64,000 nucleotides of DNA, from contig NZ_JXXK01000008.1 in NCBI RefSeq assembly GCF_000949455.1, forward strand, positions 66,247 to 130,246, in the 5' to 3' direction. Position 1 is the first letter of the stretch. The number at the start of each line of letters is the position of its first letter. This DNA is from Ruthenibacterium lactatiformans. GTDB taxonomy: Bacteria; Bacillota; Clostridia; Oscillospirales; Ruminococcaceae. This document shows positions 1-8,429 of this stretch, one piece after another. The notes below the pieces were generated by a model. That model did no database searches. It worked only from the letters and a program-made list of their open reading frames with translations, and was not told the origin of the DNA. The position numbers were made by a program, and so were the translations under genes.

Positions 1-843
1 CGTGTGCGCACCGACAGCAGCCACGAAACGTATTTCGTCAGCGATGAACCGGTAGAGTGTGCGAACGGCTATGTGGGTATCATTACCTTTTTATTTATGC
101 ATGACAATCTTAACCGATTTGCTGCCGGAGCACATGTCAAACAGGGAACCATTATTGGATATGAAGGTGGGTTTGGCAACGGCCGAAAGGACCGGTTCGC
201 ACACCACACGCACCGTGAGTGGAGCCAAGGCAAAAATACAACTCAGTATAAAAATAGCCGAGGCACATATGTAATTGCAAATCAGATGCATGAATATGAT
301 GTGTGTTTCCTTCGCCCCGACACAATGGTTTATACCAGAAGTGGCTTTGTACGCGCCGACAACCTAACCATCGTCAAAGACAACGTAGGACACGCATTTA
401 AGATTGATAAGGAGGCTGAAAACGATATGAAATTCCTAAAAGTTCTTTCCGACAAGTGCGAAGTGTTCTCTCGTGCTGATGTGAATGCCGTAGATACCAC
501 CTACAATGGTGGACGTCTAAAGGTAGGCGAACACTACCCCATTCAAGCAGATGTAGGTAGCGATGGCACCTATGCATGGGTGCGAATTCAGGCGGGAGCC
601 GAAAAACGGTATGCTGTGGTGCTACCTGATCGCAGCGAAATTGTGGAACTATCTGCCGGGGATGCCATTACGGCATGTATGGCACAGGCAGACAGCGGAG
701 GCACAGCAGAATTGGAAGCGGAATTGGCGCAGGCTACTGCCGAAAGAGATGCGGCTATCAGTCTTGCCAGCAAAGAGACCACACGTGCAGATGCAGCGAA
801 CAAAAAGATCTCTGATATTAAAACATATGTTGCGAGTGTATAA
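1..843 (+). CDS. Phage-type M23 endopeptidase (endolysin-like), 5' end outside window
   Basis: The reading frame is open at the window edge, so the N-terminus is missing; the first in-frame GTG at base 4 is probably internal. The visible part has the end of a LytM/M23 metallopeptidase fold: a 'MHDN' strand, then 'VKQGTIIGYEGG' (the usual VKxGxxIG turn), then HxH at about residues 68-70, the C-terminal zinc-ligand pair of M23 enzymes. The C-terminal third ends in an Ala/Glu-rich heptad-like stretch suggesting a coiled coil. A holin gene follows after 46 bp, so this looks like the end of a phage lysis cassette. Family assignment rests on motifs only; the middle region has no recognisable domain. 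Confidence 0.6.
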   Translation, partial: RVRTDSSHETYFVSDEPVECANGYVGIITFLFMHDNLNRFAAGAHVKQGTIIGYEGGFGNGRKDRFAHHTHREWSQGKNTTQYKNSRGTYVIANQMHEYDVCFLRPDTMVYTRSGFVRADNLTIVKDNVGHAFKIDKEAENDMKFLKVLSDKCEVFSRADVNAVDTTYNGGRLKVGEHYPIQADVGSDGTYAWVRIQAGAEKRYAVVLPDRSEIVELSAGDAITACMAQADSGGTAELEAELAQATAERDAAISLASKETTRADAANKKISDIKTYVASV

Positions 844-889
844 CTCGGTTACTTAACTTTATATAACTCAACAAAGGAAGGTTGATTTT

Positions 890-1162
890 ATGGATATTTC
901 TATTTTTGGTATTGGTTCCGTGGCTGCGATTACAGTTCTGTGCTATTTGGTTGGCTCTGGTGCAAAAACCACGCCGCTTGATAATAAATATATTCCTGTC
1001 ATCTGTGGTTGCACTGGCCTCGTGCTGGGCCTTGTAGCCATGTACGCTGGCATGCCTGAATTTCCTGCAACAGATCCTATCACGGCGGCAGCTGTCGGCG
1101 CGGTGTCTGGTCTTGCGGCGACTGGCATCAACCAGGCCGTGAAACAACTTGGCAAAAACTGA
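890..1162 (+). CDS. Phage holin family protein
   Basis: Small 90-residue protein that would form the membrane lesion letting the endolysin reach the cell wall. It has an N-terminal hydrophobic segment (about residues 5-22), a charged 'DNKYIPVI' turn, a second hydrophobic helix (about 34-52) and a third Ala/Gly-rich segment ending in 'GLAATGINQAVKQL'. This layout is typical of the A118-like/clostridial phage holin group. The start has a good ribosome site (AAGGAAGG, 8 nt before ATG). It lies directly after the endolysin-like gene and before a strong terminator, consistent with the end of a late phage operon stranded beside the capsule locus. Confidence 0.75.
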   Translation: MDISIFGIGSVAAITVLCYLVGSGAKTTPLDNKYIPVICGCTGLVLGLVAMYAGMPEFPATDPITAAAVGAVSGLAATGINQAVKQLGKN

Positions 1163-1206
1163 ATCATATATTTCTGCCAAAACATATATTGTACTGTAAA
1201 CAAAAC

Positions 1207-1247
1207 AGGGCGAGAAAGACGTTTGAGTCTTCCTTGCCCTATTTTTT
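1207..1247 (+). terminator. Rho-independent terminator after the holin
   Basis: A 14-bp stem (AGGGCGAGAAAGAC pairing with GTCTTCCTTGCCCT through two G-U pairs) with a 6-nt loop is followed by ATTTTTT. It ends the rightward lysis cassette before the convergent capsule operon. Confidence 0.8.
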
Positions 1248-1266
1248 ACGAATTTTAAGCAATATA

Positions 1267-2316
1267 TCAAGAGATATCATAGAAAAAAGTTTTTAGAATT
1301 TGCGCATTGGCTTCAAAATCGACCCCGATCATTTTGCGTCCGTCCACCCCTACGCTGTTCCAGCATGTTTCGTAGGTAGGAATCGTCATTTGTTCCATCT
1401 TAGAGCCTTCACTCAGAAATGCAGGTACCTCAAGCATCAAACGTGTAATTTCAGCTTTTGTCAAATTCGTTTGAACCATGGGCAAAATTGCATCAGCTAA
1501 TGCATTTAGAGTGAAGATATCTGAATTTTTCACCTGATTAATTGCCGCCTGAATCACCGTGCGCTGACGTTCAATGCGTTTCCAGTCGCTATCGATTTTA
1601 CGAATACGGGCGTAGGTCAGCGCAGTCGCGCCGTTTAAATGTTGTTGTCCCGCTGAGACACGTTGGATTTCTTTCGAAGAATCCTGCCTGGCAGCGTTAT
1701 TTATATATTCCGCTTCTGCTGGAGTTAATTCAATATCAATTCCACCAATTGCAGAAATTCCTTCTTTAAATGCATTAAAATTAACACGAATATACCGATT
1801 CACATCCAGCTTAAAGCAATCGCGCACCGTCTGCATTGTAAGGGCGGCACCGCCATATCGGAAGGTGTGTGTGATCCAATCATCATTACGTCCCGGTACC
1901 GGTACGCCGATTCCTCGTTCAATGCTAATCAGCTTAATCGTATGCTCCTTCGTATTCAGACTCATCACCATGATTGAATCCGCACGTGCGTTCTCATTAA
2001 ATTCATCCGTTCGTTCATCCGTACCGAGCAACAGAATATTCACAACATTATCGTCGTGATAAATGTCACCTTCCAAAATTTCTATTCCACCGGAAGCATC
2101 CACATCTTCCGGTGCATCCGGAAGGTCGGCAATGTCCAACTCATCATTATCTATGGCATAACTTGTGCTGGTGTCTATTTCTTTACTGCCATCATCATAT
2201 TGAATCAAATCAAGCTTTGAATTATAATACGCCCATCCCAATAAAGTCATTATTGTTAAAAGTAGAATTATTGAAATGGTAATGATAATGCCAATCGGTT
2301 TTTTTCTGTTTTTCAA
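1267..2316 (-). CDS. LCP (LytR-CpsA-Psr) family cell-wall glycopolymer ligase
   Basis: Membrane-anchored enzyme predicted to transfer finished capsule polymer from undecaprenyl diphosphate onto peptidoglycan outside the membrane. Residues 8-30 are a single transmembrane helix, and the LCP domain begins near residue 91 ('NILLLGTDER'). It continues through the conserved Arg/Asp-rich block ('ARADSIMVMSLN', 'LISIERGIGVPV'), the 'GGIDIEL' strand and 'GATALTYARIR', ending with the Arg-rich 'DWKRIERQR' pyrophosphate-binding helix. The start codon is TTG with AAGGGAG 8 nt upstream. It is the last gene of the capsule operon, the usual place for the attachment enzyme. Length (349 residues) is normal for the family. 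Confidence 0.9.
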   Translation of the reverse strand: MKNRKKPIGIIITISIILLLTIMTLLGWAYYNSKLDLIQYDDGSKEIDTSTSYAIDNDELDIADLPDAPEDVDASGGIEILEGDIYHDDNVVNILLLGTDERTDEFNENARADSIMVMSLNTKEHTIKLISIERGIGVPVPGRNDDWITHTFRYGGAALTMQTVRDCFKLDVNRYIRVNFNAFKEGISAIGGIDIELTPAEAEYINNAARQDSSKEIQRVSAGQQHLNGATALTYARIRKIDSDWKRIERQRTVIQAAINQVKNSDIFTLNALADAILPMVQTNLTKAEITRLMLEVPAFLSEGSKMEQMTIPTYETCWNSVGVDGRKMIGVDFEANAQILKTFFYDIS

Positions 2317-2433
2317 AGTATAGTCTCCCTTTTGTTATAAACGGAATATCAAGCGCACGTTGTCTTTTGCTCACCACGGAGAGGTAGCATATTTGAGCAG
2401 CACAGCCATGTGGCTGAACACATGGCCTAATTT

Positions 2434-3666
2434 TTAATCGCGGCGGAACAGGTCGCGGGTGTAGACCTTTTCCTTCACATCGTCCAAGCAGCTGTCGTAG
2501 CGGTTGGCAATGATGGCCTGACTGCGTTTCTTGAATTCTTCAAGGTCATTGACAACTTCACTGCCAAAGAACGTCGTACCATTCTCCAGAGTCGGTTCGT
2601 AAATGATAACAGTTGCGCCCTTGGCCTTGATGCGTTTCATGACGCCCTGAATAGAGGACTGGCGGAAGTTATCAGAGTTCGACTTCATGGTCAGGCGGAA
2701 GACACCAACCACAACATTGCGTTCCTTGCTTGGATCGTAGTCCTCATTTGCTTCGTATGCACCGGCGATTTCTAGCACACGATCTGCTATGTAATCCTTG
2801 CGAGTACGGTTAGACTCGACGATTGCCTGAATCAAGTTTTCCGGGACATCAGCATAGTTGGCAAGGAGCTGCTTGGTGTCTTTGGGCAGGCAATAGCCGC
2901 CGTAACCAAAGGACGGATTGTTGTAATGGCTTCCGATTCGTGGGTCAAGGCAGACACCCTCAATGATCTGCTGGGTGTTCAGCCCTTTCATTTCTGCGTA
3001 GGTATCCAGTTCATTGAAGTAGCTGACACGCAAAGCCAGATAGGTATTGGCAAACAGCTTGACAGCCTCAGCCTCGGTAAAGCCCATAATTAAGGTATCA
3101 ATCTTCTCCTTGATTGCGCCTTCCTGCAGTAAGCCGGCAAAGGTATTCGCAGCTTTCACCAGACGAGCATTCTCCACATCAGTTCCGACAATGATGCGGC
3201 TCGGATAAAGGTTGTCATACAGTGCCTTGGATTCACGCAGGAACTCTGGGCTAAAGATGATGTTGTCACAATGGTACTTCTCGCGGATGCTTGCCGTAAA
3301 GCCCACAGGGATTGTGGACTTGATGACCATGATGGCGTCAGGGTTGTACTGCATGACCAGCTTGATGACTGCTTCAACTGCCGAAGTATCGAAGAAGTTC
3401 TTCTTGCTGTCATAGTTGGTCGGAGCAGCAATGACAACGAAGTCAGCATCCTTGTAGGCCGCTTCTGCGTCCAGCGTAGCCGTCAGGTTTAAACTCTTTT
3501 CAGCGAGATACTTTTCGATGTACTCGTCCTGAATCGGCGACTTCTTGTGGTTGATGAGGTCAACCTTTTCTGGGATAATGTCCACTGCCATAACCTCATG
3601 GTGCTGTGACAGCAACGTGGCAATGGACAAACCGACATAGCCGGTACCCGCAACTGCAATTTTCAC
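2434..3666 (-). CDS. ugd: UDP-glucose 6-dehydrogenase
   Basis: Oxidises UDP-glucose to UDP-glucuronate with two NAD+ in the cytoplasm. The N-terminal Rossmann motif GTGYVG is at residues 7-12, the central 'SPEFLRE' and 'KLFANTYLALRV' helices are present, and the catalytic cysteine lies in 'GYGGYCLPKD' near residue 269. I chose the GTG start because GGGGGAG sits 7 nt upstream and the protein then begins exactly at the Rossmann strand; a longer frame adds 14 residues with no support. The upstream neighbour is a UDP-glucuronate epimerase, so the pair supplies glucuronate/galacturonate donors. It resembles the compact Ugd of E. coli type rather than the longer WecC-type enzymes. Confidence 0.92.
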   Translation of the reverse strand: MKIAVAGTGYVGLSIATLLSQHHEVMAVDIIPEKVDLINHKKSPIQDEYIEKYLAEKSLNLTATLDAEAAYKDADFVVIAAPTNYDSKKNFFDTSAVEAVIKLVMQYNPDAIMVIKSTIPVGFTASIREKYHCDNIIFSPEFLRESKALYDNLYPSRIIVGTDVENARLVKAANTFAGLLQEGAIKEKIDTLIMGFTEAEAVKLFANTYLALRVSYFNELDTYAEMKGLNTQQIIEGVCLDPRIGSHYNNPSFGYGGYCLPKDTKQLLANYADVPENLIQAIVESNRTRKDYIADRVLEIAGAYEANEDYDPSKERNVVVGVFRLTMKSNSDNFRQSSIQGVMKRIKAKGATVIIYEPTLENGTTFFGSEVVNDLEEFKKRSQAIIANRYDSCLDDVKEKVYTRDLFRRD

Positions 3667-3680
3667 TCTTTTTCTCCCCC

Positions 3681-4721
3681 TTACTCCATATAAAACTCTT
3701 TGTACCACTCGGCAAACTTCCGCAGACCCTCGCGCAACGGGGTGTGGGGCTTAAACCCGAAGTCACGTTCCAGCGGCTCTGTATCTGCATAGGTCACAGG
3801 CACATCACCTGGCTGCATGGGAACCAGCTCCTTGTGAGCCTCAAAGTCATAATCAGCAGGCAGAACACCGGCACGAACCAGTTCCTCCGACAGAATCCAT
3901 ACAAAATCCAGCAGATTCTCCGGATTGCTATTGCCGATGTTGTAAACTGCATACGGCGGAATCGGCAAACCATCCTCACCATTTTTCTTTTCCGGTGCTT
4001 TCTTCATCACACGGACAACACCTTCCACGATATCATCCACATAAGTAAAGTCGCGCTTGCAGTTACCGTAGTTGAAGATTTTAATAGTCTCACCATTCAC
4101 CAACTTATTGGTAAAACCAAAGTATGCCATATCCGGACGACCAGCAGGACCGTAAACCGTAAAGAACCGCAGACCAGTAGAGGGAATGTTATAAAGCTTG
4201 CTATAGGCGTGTGCCATAAGCTCATTGGATTTTTTAGTGGCGGCATAGAGCGACACCGGGTTATCGACCTTATCGTCCGTGGAGTACGGCACCTTCTTGT
4301 TGCTGCCATAGACGGAGGAACTGGAGGCATATACCAGATGTTCTACAGGATAATGGCGGCAAGCTTCCAGAATGTTATAGAAGCCAATCATGTTGCTCTC
4401 GATGTAAGCATCCGGGTTGGTGATGGAGTAACGCACACCAGCCTGAGCACCCAGATTGACCACAACATCCGGGTGATGCTTCTCAAAAATGCTGTTGATA
4501 AGTGCTTTGTCCGCAAGGTTTCCCTTGATAAATGTATAGTTCTCGAACTTTTGAAGCTCCGCAAGACGAGCTTCCTTGATGCGGACATCATAGTAATCGT
4601 TCATGTTATCCAGACCGATGACATTGGTATCCGGCTCGGTAGTCAGGATACGCTTGGCAAGGTTGGAACCAATGAAACCGGATGAACCGGTGATAAATAC
4701 TGTTTTAGCCAACTTCTTCAC
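3681..4721 (-). CDS. NAD-dependent epimerase, probable UDP-glucuronate 4-epimerase
   Basis: Extended SDR enzyme that most likely interconverts UDP-glucuronate and UDP-galacturonate. It shows the GSSGFIG dinucleotide motif near the N-terminus, 'DVVVNLGAQAGVRYS' typical of the glucuronate-epimerase (GAE) subgroup, the Ser cluster 'YASSSSVYG', and the YxxxK catalytic pair in 'LYAATKKSNE' (about Tyr159/Lys163), followed by 'LRFFTVYGPAGRPDMA'. The start is ambiguous: GTG at 4721 directly follows the stop of the upstream gene, while an in-frame GTG at 4739 overlaps that gene. I took 4721, with GGAG 12 nt upstream. Substrate is inferred from subgroup motifs and from ugd being next in the operon. Confidence 0.85.
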   Translation of the reverse strand: MKKLAKTVFITGSSGFIGSNLAKRILTTEPDTNVIGLDNMNDYYDVRIKEARLAELQKFENYTFIKGNLADKALINSIFEKHHPDVVVNLGAQAGVRYSITNPDAYIESNMIGFYNILEACRHYPVEHLVYASSSSVYGSNKKVPYSTDDKVDNPVSLYAATKKSNELMAHAYSKLYNIPSTGLRFFTVYGPAGRPDMAYFGFTNKLVNGETIKIFNYGNCKRDFTYVDDIVEGVVRVMKKAPEKKNGEDGLPIPPYAVYNIGNSNPENLLDFVWILSEELVRAGVLPADYDFEAHKELVPMQPGDVPVTYADTEPLERDFGFKPHTPLREGLRKFAEWYKEFYME

Positions 4722-4723
4722 CC

Positions 4724-5911
4724 TTACTCTTTTCTCCACACCATCTTATTGACCACGTTTACATAACCCTGAATGATGCGAACCACCTTCATGGACACAG
4801 TCTCGTCCACATAGTCAGGACAGGGCTTGCCCAGAACGCCCTTCTGCTTCATCTCGATGGCCATATCAGTAGCGTTGAGAAGTTCCCGGGTGGTAATGCC
4901 AGCGAGAATGAAGTCACCAGCTTCCAGTGCCTCGGGGCGTTCCGTACTGGTGCGGATACACACGGCAGCGATGGGATGACCGACGGACAGATAGAAGCTG
5001 CTCTCTTCGGGCAGAGTGCCGGAGTCAGAAACGATTGCCAGAGCGTTCATTTGCAGCTTGTTATAATCGTTGAAGCCCAGCGGCTCGTTGACACGTACAC
5101 GAGGGTCGAGTTTGAAGTCGCTCTTTTCCAGATGGTGCTTGCTGCGGGGATGGCAGGAATACAAGATGGGCATATCGTACTTTTCTGCCAAAGCGTTGAT
5201 GGCGGTGAACAGGCTCAAGAAATTCTTTTCGGAGTCGATGTTCTCTTCCCGGTGGGCAGACAGCAGAATGTACCTGTCCTTCTCCAGTCCCAGACGCTCC
5301 AGCACATCGCTTTTCTGGATTTTCTCCAGATTCATGTGCAGCACTTCTGCCATGGGAGAACCAGTCTGGTAGGTGCGCTCCTTGGGCAGACCAGTATCCG
5401 CCAGATACTTCCGGGCAAACTCGGAATAGCACATATTCACGTCAGAAATCACATCCACGATGCGGCGATTGGTCTCCTCGGGCAGGCACTCGTCCTTGCA
5501 GCGGTTGCCTGCCTCCATGTGAAACAGCGGGATGTGCAGCCGCTTTGCAGAGATGGCAGACAGACAGGAGTTAGTATCGCCTAGCACCAGATAACCCTCC
5601 GGCTGCAATTCGCTGAGCAGCTCATAGCTGCGACCCAGAATGTTGCCGCAGGTCACGCCCAGATTCTCGCCCACCACGGGAACAAGAATGTCCGGGCCAT
5701 ACTCCCCGAAGGTATTTTTCAGCTCAAAATCCTCCCAGAAAACGGTAGAAAGATTTCTGTCCCAGTTCTGGTTGTAGTAGACCACGCAGCAGTCAAAATA
5801 TTCCCGGCAGCGCTTGATGACAGCAGCCAGACGAATAATTTCCGGACGGGTACCGCAGCCAATCATGACCTTGGTGCGCCCATCGTTTTTCCATTTAAAA
5901 TTGTGTTCCAT
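4724..5911 (-). CDS. UDP-N-acetylglucosamine 2-epimerase type enzyme (CapG/FnlC-like)
   Basis: Non-hydrolysing UDP-HexNAc 2-epimerase family, GT-B-like fold. Motifs seen: 'MIGCGTRPEIIRL' at the N-terminus, 'VLGDTNSCLSA', 'HMEAGNRCKDE.LPEETNRRI' carrying the catalytic acid/base region, 'TGSPMAEVL', 'SAHREENID' and 'VSDSGTLPEESSF' for the nucleotide. Because it follows CapE- and CapF-like genes in one operon, it is best read as the third UDP-L-FucNAc enzyme, epimerising C2 of the UDP-6-deoxy-talose intermediate, rather than as a general ManNAc-forming WecB. ATG has GGAG close upstream. Length 395 is a little longer than typical WecB because of an N-terminal 13-residue lead. Confidence 0.88.
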   Translation of the reverse strand: MEHNFKWKNDGRTKVMIGCGTRPEIIRLAAVIKRCREYFDCCVVYYNQNWDRNLSTVFWEDFELKNTFGEYGPDILVPVVGENLGVTCGNILGRSYELLSELQPEGYLVLGDTNSCLSAISAKRLHIPLFHMEAGNRCKDECLPEETNRRIVDVISDVNMCYSEFARKYLADTGLPKERTYQTGSPMAEVLHMNLEKIQKSDVLERLGLEKDRYILLSAHREENIDSEKNFLSLFTAINALAEKYDMPILYSCHPRSKHHLEKSDFKLDPRVRVNEPLGFNDYNKLQMNALAIVSDSGTLPEESSFYLSVGHPIAAVCIRTSTERPEALEAGDFILAGITTRELLNATDMAIEMKQKGVLGKPCPDYVDETVSMKVVRIIQGYVNVVNKMVWRKE

Positions 5912-5944
5912 AAAAATCTCCTATCGACAACCAGTATTCTTCTC

Positions 5945-7141
5945 TTACACCGGCTCGAAGAAGGTGTCCGGGTGGTTCGGATTGAAGACTTCGTTGCAGG
6001 TCATCACCGTCACCAGGTTCTCCGTTTCCGACAGGTTGATGATATCATGGGTCCAGCCGGGAATCATGTGAACAGCCTCGATTTTATCCCCAGAAACCTC
6101 AAACTCCACCGTTTCGCCGGTGTTGATATTCCGTTCCTGAATCAGTCCGTGACCGGCAACCACGATGAACAGCTCCCACTTGGAGTTGTGCCAGTGCTGC
6201 CCCTTGGTGATGCCCGGGCGGCTGATGTTGATGCTCACCTGCCCGCAGTCGGCAGTATGCACCAGCTCGGTGAAAGAGCCACGGTCGTCCACGTTCATCT
6301 TCAAAGCGTATTTAAACTTGTCCGTGGGCAGATAGGTTAGGTACAGGGAGTACAGCTTCTTGGCAAAGGAGCCGTCAGGCATTTTCGGCATCATGAGGGT
6401 CGTGGGCTGTGCCTTGAATTCCTGCAGCAGATCCACAATTTCCCCCAAGGTGACCTTATGGGTCACGGGGACACAGCAGTAACGACCGTCTGCATTCAGA
6501 ATGGTTTCCACACCGTCAAATTCACAGTGCTGTTCCTTGCCTTCCAGCAGGTCAAACATTCCCTCCACCAAATCGTCAATGTACAGCAGCTCCAATTCCG
6601 TGCTGCGGTCGTTGACGGTGAACGGCTCGTCGTTGGCAACTGCCCAGCAGAAGGTGGAGACGGCACTATTGTACTTGGGGCGGCTGTGTCCCATCAGGTT
6701 CACAAAGCGGTAGACGGCAACCTTTGCGCCGGTTTCCTTGGCGTAGTCGAAGAACAGCTCCTCACCCGCCTTTTTGCTGCGACCATACTCGCTGTTGCCG
6801 AAACGACCAGCCAGGGTGGCCTGGATGGAGGAGGACAGCATGATGGTGGCCTTATTGTTGTGCTTTTTCAGACAGTTCAGCAGATCGGATGCAAAGCCGA
6901 AGTTGCCCTTCATGAAGTCTTCCGGGTTTTCCGGACGATTCACACCAGCCAGATTGAACACAAAATCCGCTTTTTGGCAGTACTTATCCAACTGCTCAGC
7001 GGTAGAATCCAGGTCATATTCGTAGATTTCTTCAATATGCAATGCCGGGCGGGTCTTGTTCTTGCCGTCCCGGATGTTTTTCAGGTTGTTGCACAGGGCG
7101 GTTCCAACCATACCCTTGGCACCAGTTACCAAGATGTTCAC
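5945..7141 (-). CDS. CapF/FnlB-type reductase with C-terminal cupin (UDP-L-FucNAc pathway)
   Basis: Second enzyme of UDP-L-FucNAc synthesis: in the CapF family the cupin domain epimerises C3 of the CapE product and the SDR domain reduces C4 with NADPH. The N-terminal SDR half has 'VTGAKGMVG' and the YxxxK-like 'SEYGRSKKAGE'. The C-terminal ~110 residues form the cupin, with metal-ligand candidates in 'GQHWHNSKWELF' and 'MIPGWTHDI'. The start is GTG overlapping the TGA of the upstream capE-like gene (GTGA); a longer in-frame start inside that gene is unlikely. Translational coupling to the CapE-like gene fits their consecutive steps. Confidence 0.9.
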   Translation of the reverse strand: MNILVTGAKGMVGTALCNNLKNIRDGKNKTRPALHIEEIYEYDLDSTAEQLDKYCQKADFVFNLAGVNRPENPEDFMKGNFGFASDLLNCLKKHNNKATIMLSSSIQATLAGRFGNSEYGRSKKAGEELFFDYAKETGAKVAVYRFVNLMGHSRPKYNSAVSTFCWAVANDEPFTVNDRSTELELLYIDDLVEGMFDLLEGKEQHCEFDGVETILNADGRYCCVPVTHKVTLGEIVDLLQEFKAQPTTLMMPKMPDGSFAKKLYSLYLTYLPTDKFKYALKMNVDDRGSFTELVHTADCGQVSINISRPGITKGQHWHNSKWELFIVVAGHGLIQERNINTGETVEFEVSGDKIEAVHMIPGWTHDIINLSETENLVTVMTCNEVFNPNHPDTFFEPV

Positions 7142-8190
7142 TTGCGCTCTGCCTCCCACTCCGCCAGCGCGTTTCGCACGTAGTCGGTGGTCATAATCTT
7201 CTTCACCGTATCCTCTATATCCAGACGATTGGTATTATGACTTGTGTATGATTCATCTGCCATAGTATGTACTTCGCCCTTGACCACAAACTTATCGTAA
7301 TTTAGGTCACGGTCGTCCGCGGCAACACGGAAATATTTGCCCATGTCTTCACTACGCAAACGTTCCTCACGGGTCATTAAAGTCTCAAACAACTTCTCGC
7401 CGTGGCGGGTGCCAATAATATGAGTGCCAGTGTCACCAAACAATTGCTGCACAGCCTTAGCTAAATCTCCGATGGTGGAAGCATCCGCCTTCTGAATAAA
7501 CAAATCTCCCGGATTGGCGTGCTGGAAAGCAAACATAACCAGTTCCACAGCCTCGTCCAAATTCATCAGAAAACGAGTCATGTTGGGATCTGTAATGGTG
7601 ATAGGGTTGCCTGACTTAATCTGGTCGATGAACAGCGGAATGACGCTGCCGCGGCTGCACATGACGTTGCCGTAACGGGTGCAGCAAATGGTCGTACCGC
7701 CGCGCTCGGCGGCCACACGGGCATTGGCATAGATAACATGCTCCATCATAGCCTTTGAAATGCCCATGGCATTGATGGGGTAAGCGGCTTTGTCGGTTGA
7801 CAGGCATACTACACGTTTAACGCCTGCATCGATGGCAGCGTGAAGCACATTATCCGTGCCAATGATATTGGTCTGAACCGCCTGCATGGGGAAGAACTCA
7901 CAGGAAGGAACCTGCTTCAAAGCGGCGGCGTGGAAGATGTAGTCCACACCGGGCATTGCGTCACGGATAGACTGGGGATTGCGGACATCACCAATGTAGA
8001 ACTTCACCTTCTTGGCAGTTTCAGGATGCTTGGCCTGAAGCTCGTGGCGCATATCATCCTGTTTTTTTTCGTCACGGGAGAAGATGCGAATCTCCTTGAG
8101 GTCAGAGTCAAGGAAGTGTTTTAGAACGGTAGAGCCAAAAGAACCAGTACCACCAGTAATCATAAGGGTTGCGTTATCAAATGTAGACAT
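7138..8190 (-). CDS. UDP-GlcNAc 4,6-dehydratase/5-epimerase (CapE/FnlA type)
   Basis: First enzyme of the UDP-L-FucNAc branch, an extended SDR that dehydrates and 5-epimerises UDP-GlcNAc. It has 'ITGGTGSFGSTV' at the N-terminus, 'AAALKQVP' and 'CLSTDKAAYPINAMGISK': the usual YxxxK tyrosine is replaced by methionine (MGISK). This is the SMK-type site known for the inverting WbpM/FlaA1/CapE group. 'TRYGNVMCSRGSVIPLF' and 'MTRFLMNLDEAVELV' are also characteristic. ATG is preceded by TAGGAGGG. It starts a sub-operon after an AT-rich gap of about 240 bp behind wzx; that gap shows no convincing promoter, so the FucNAc genes may be read from the main capsule transcript. Confidence 0.92.
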   Translation of the reverse strand: MSTFDNATLMITGGTGSFGSTVLKHFLDSDLKEIRIFSRDEKKQDDMRHELQAKHPETAKKVKFYIGDVRNPQSIRDAMPGVDYIFHAAALKQVPSCEFFPMQAVQTNIIGTDNVLHAAIDAGVKRVVCLSTDKAAYPINAMGISKAMMEHVIYANARVAAERGGTTICCTRYGNVMCSRGSVIPLFIDQIKSGNPITITDPNMTRFLMNLDEAVELVMFAFQHANPGDLFIQKADASTIGDLAKAVQQLFGDTGTHIIGTRHGEKLFETLMTREERLRSEDMGKYFRVAADDRDLNYDKFVVKGEVHTMADESYTSHNTNRLDIEDTVKKIMTTDYVRNALAEWEAERK

Positions 8191-8429
8191 ATTATTTCCC
8201 TCCTACATATTCGTTTTATCATACAGTAGATTTACGTTTATCCGTTTACAAATATCCGAATCCACTGTTTCATCAATTTTTCTATCAAACAGATTACTTG
8301 TCGCCATTCCGTTATTAGCTATTCTTTTCTAAAAATGATGCTCCACTGCCATGCTGAACACAACATCATAAGGATTGCAATTCCTTTCAAATAATCAAGG
8401 AATAAATTTTTCTCTCTCGTCTTTTACAT

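Noticed and set aside
3606..4685. A 359-codon plus-strand frame across the ugd/epimerase genes
   Set aside because: Complement of two well-supported enzymes; no ribosome site or known motif.
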